Shown piece by piece: positions 62,592-64,000 of a DNA stretch of 64,000 nt. The stretch spans positions 1,928,585-1,992,584 of the forward strand of contig NZ_CP055156.1 in assembly GCF_014217805.1 (NCBI RefSeq). The letters run 5' to 3'. The notes below the pieces were generated by a model. That model had not been told where the DNA came from. It searched no databases and worked only from the letters and a program-made list of their open reading frames with translations. Within the stretch, counting starts at the first letter, position 1. Every line of letters starts with the position of its first letter. The stretch comes from Adhaeribacter swui. Its GTDB lineage: Bacteria; Bacteroidota; Bacteroidia; Cytophagales; Hymenobacteraceae. A program made the translations under genes and the position numbers.

Positions 62592-62957
62592 TTAAGGCTT
62601 TTCCAGCAACTCTTTGTGTTTTTTGCCCCAGCTTTCGAGTTGCAAAATAATGGGTTTTAGTTCGTAGCCAATAGGGGTCAGTTCGTATTCCACGCGGGGC
62701 GGAACTTCGGCGTAAACGGTGCGCTGCACAATTTTGTTTTGCTCTAATTTACGCAGTTGCAAAGTAAGCATCCGTTCGGTAATGGTGGGCAAATGCCCTT
62801 TTAGCTCACTAAAGCGGAGCTTCCCGTTTATTAACCACGAGCAAATCACTAAAGCCCACTGGCCGCCAATAGTATACGCCGCGTATACTTCCAGGCATTC
62901 GTCGGCTAAGGCTTTTTTGTTGGCAAAGGTGGTAGAGGTTTCTTTAATCACGGACAT
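62592..62957 (-). CDS. HxlR family transcriptional regulator
   Basis: 121 residues with the HxlR winged helix: WALVICSWLINGKLRFSELKGHLPTITERMLTLQLRKLEQNKIVQRTVYAEVPPRVEYELTPIG. A redox-type Cys occurs in DECLEVY near residue 20. It is divergent from the NAD(P)H oxidoreductase gene (98 bases), a common arrangement in redox or quinone-stress control. Confidence 0.93.
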   Translation of the reverse strand: MSVIKETSTTFANKKALADECLEVYAAYTIGGQWALVICSWLINGKLRFSELKGHLPTITERMLTLQLRKLEQNKIVQRTVYAEVPPRVEYELTPIGYELKPIILQLESWGKKHKELLEKP

Positions 62958-63055
62958 TACTTACACTTTTTATAGTACCATACAATGGGCAGTACCGAAA
63001 CAAAATTGAAAGTTTACGCTTTACTTTTACGCAAGGCAATTCTAAAGTAAATAAA

Positions 63056-63586
63056 GTGAAAACGCTAATAATCGTCATTCATCCCGATATAAATAACTCG
63101 GTGGTTAATAAAAGATGGACACAAGAGTTAAGTAAATTTCCGGAGAAGTACGACGTACATCTATTACACGACGTTTACCCCGACGAAAAAATTGACGTGC
63201 TGGCCGAACAAAAACGGGTGGAGCAGTATAACACCATCGTTTTTCAGTTTCCTTATTATTGGTTTAATAGCCCGCCCCTGTTTAAAAAATGGTTAGACGA
63301 AGTTTTAACCTACGGCTGGGCTTACGGCAGCAAAAGCGGGTACAAAGTTGCGGAAAAGAAAATTGCCCTGGCTATTTCGTTAGGCGCCGATGAGCACGAG
63401 TACCAACCTGGCGATAAATACCAATACACCTTGGCGGAGTTGCTGCGGCCTTTTGAGCTCACGTTTGACTACGTAAAAGCCGATTACCAGCCTTTTTTCG
63501 CGTACTATGGCATTGATTCTAATCCTGCGGCGGAGTGGATTGAACGCAGCGTGCCCTTGTACCTGGATTTTTTAAATTCTTTGTAA
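63056..63586 (+). CDS. NAD(P)H-dependent oxidoreductase (flavodoxin-like quinone reductase, KefF/YwrO type)
   Basis: 176 residues beginning with GTG at 63056, chosen because VKTLIIVIHPDINNSVVNKRWTQEL is the proper start of the FMN-binding fold and no ATG is nearby. NTIVFQFPYYWFNSPPLFKKWLDEVLTYGWAYG is the family signature. It reduces quinones or other electrophiles by two electrons with FMN. Divergent from one HxlR regulator and convergent with another. Confidence 0.92.
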   Translation: MKTLIIVIHPDINNSVVNKRWTQELSKFPEKYDVHLLHDVYPDEKIDVLAEQKRVEQYNTIVFQFPYYWFNSPPLFKKWLDEVLTYGWAYGSKSGYKVAEKKIALAISLGADEHEYQPGDKYQYTLAELLRPFELTFDYVKADYQPFFAYYGIDSNPAAEWIERSVPLYLDFLNSL

Positions 63587-63612
63587 AAATATATTTTTAT
63601 CAGGCTATAATT

Positions 63613-63648
63613 GGCCGCTTACGGATTTTAGAATAATCAAAGGCGGCC
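63613..63648. terminator. hairpin between convergent genes
   Basis: GGCCGC (63613-63618) pairs with GCGGCC (63643-63648) over a 24-base loop and is followed by ATTTT. Modest stem; a shared terminator for the oxidoreductase and the last HxlR gene is possible. Confidence 0.4.
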
Positions 63649-63694
63649 ATTTTGCTTGATTGGTAAACGTGTTTTAAACGTGAACTTACTTTTA

Positions 63695-64000
63695 TCAACT
63701 TACGGGTACTTTATTGGCTGGCCTTTTAGGGCTATTGTTTTTCTTTTTGGGTTCTTCCTGCTTTTCTTTGGCAATCTGTTTATCGCCCCATTCTTTCAGG
63801 TAGCTGATAAACGGAATAAGTTCCTGGCCCATTTCGGTTAAGGTGTATTCTACCTTAGGGGGTACTTCGTGGTATACTTTGCGGTGAATTAAATGATCCG
63901 TTTCCAGTTCCCGTAATGTTTGGGTTAGCATTTTGGTGGTAATGTCGGGTAAGTTCCGGCTTAGCTCGCCGTAACGTAAAATAACATGTTCGTGCAGGTA
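63695..64000 (-). CDS. HxlR family transcriptional regulator, 5' end outside window
   Basis: The frame is open to the right edge (102 codons visible). ILRYGELSRNLPDITTKMLTQTLRELETDHLIHRKVYHEVPPKVEYTLTEMG is the HxlR winged helix, so an ATG start at 63931 would cut the domain and is not the real start. The C-terminus is Lys-rich (KEKQEEPKKKNN). Related to but distinct from the HxlR gene at 62592. Confidence 0.88.
   Translation of the reverse strand, partial: YLHEHVILRYGELSRNLPDITTKMLTQTLRELETDHLIHRKVYHEVPPKVEYTLTEMGQELIPFISYLKEWGDKQIAKEKQEEPKKKNNSPKRPANKVPVS

Noticed and set aside
62958-63000. Partial palindromes upstream of the HxlR gene as operators
   Set aside because: GTAC/TACC-type words are too short and imperfect to claim a site.
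1-64000. CRISPR array, transposase, tRNA or rRNA
   Set aside because: No regular direct-repeat/spacer pattern, no transposase-like protein and no tRNA TPsiC-type core were seen; the repeats found are dispersed hairpins.

Overview
The window looks like a chromosomal segment of a Bacteroidota bacterium, most likely Cytophagales/Hymenobacteraceae-like. The evidence is three SusC/SusD pairs, 800-residue MacB-type permeases in tandem, a propeller/Y_Y_Y/LuxR-type sensor, GxxExxY and toast-rack proteins, absence of obvious Shine-Dalgarno sites, and intergenic regions full of short AT palindromes and dispersed hairpin repeats. I found no rRNA, tRNA, CRISPR array, transposase or phage gene. The genus is inference.

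Layout. 1-835: the tail of an unknown gene, a hairpin and a probable gene relic. 836-10711: four tandem FtsX/MacB-type ABC permeases on the + strand. 11176-13896: three small secreted proteins. 14310-38606: a large carbohydrate locus. It holds a PQQ/cytochrome c sugar dehydrogenase, an aldose-epimerase-fold protein, a GH140-like hydrolase, two SusCD systems, three enolase-superfamily dehydratase-like enzymes and a LacI regulator, then on the + strand a 2-keto-3-deoxygalactonate kinase, its aldolase and an MFS sugar-acid transporter. 39623-51220: a second glycan locus with a GH16 enzyme, a membrane-anchored one-component regulator, a BNR/sialidase-like lipoprotein and a third SusCD pair. 51479-52060: a GxxExxY (PD-(D/E)XK) gene bounded by GGATT-periodic repeats. 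52845-55680: a compact four-gene operon under a TPP riboswitch. 56240-64000: redox and regulatory genes (flavoprotein, Fur, TetR, MBL hydrolase, AraC, SDR, Asp/Glu racemase, two HxlR regulators around a quinone-reductase-like gene).

How the genes may work together. The first carbohydrate locus reads as an oxidative sugar pathway. Glycans are cut and imported by GH140 and SusCD. Free aldoses may be oxidised in the periplasm by the PQQ enzyme. Sugar acids would enter through the MFS carrier, be dehydrated by the enolase-family enzymes, phosphorylated by DgoK and split by the aldolase (De Ley-Doudoroff-type route). CG-centred palindromes near the LacI gene are candidate operators.

The two most interesting items are (i) the TPP-riboswitch operon, which joins a SAM methyltransferase, a PurM/HypE/ThiL-like protein, a divergent ThiE-like protein and a Trm112-like zinc ribbon, and (ii) the GxxExxY unit with inverted GGATT repeats, which also occur as a gene-less copy just after a permease stop codon at 8129-8262.
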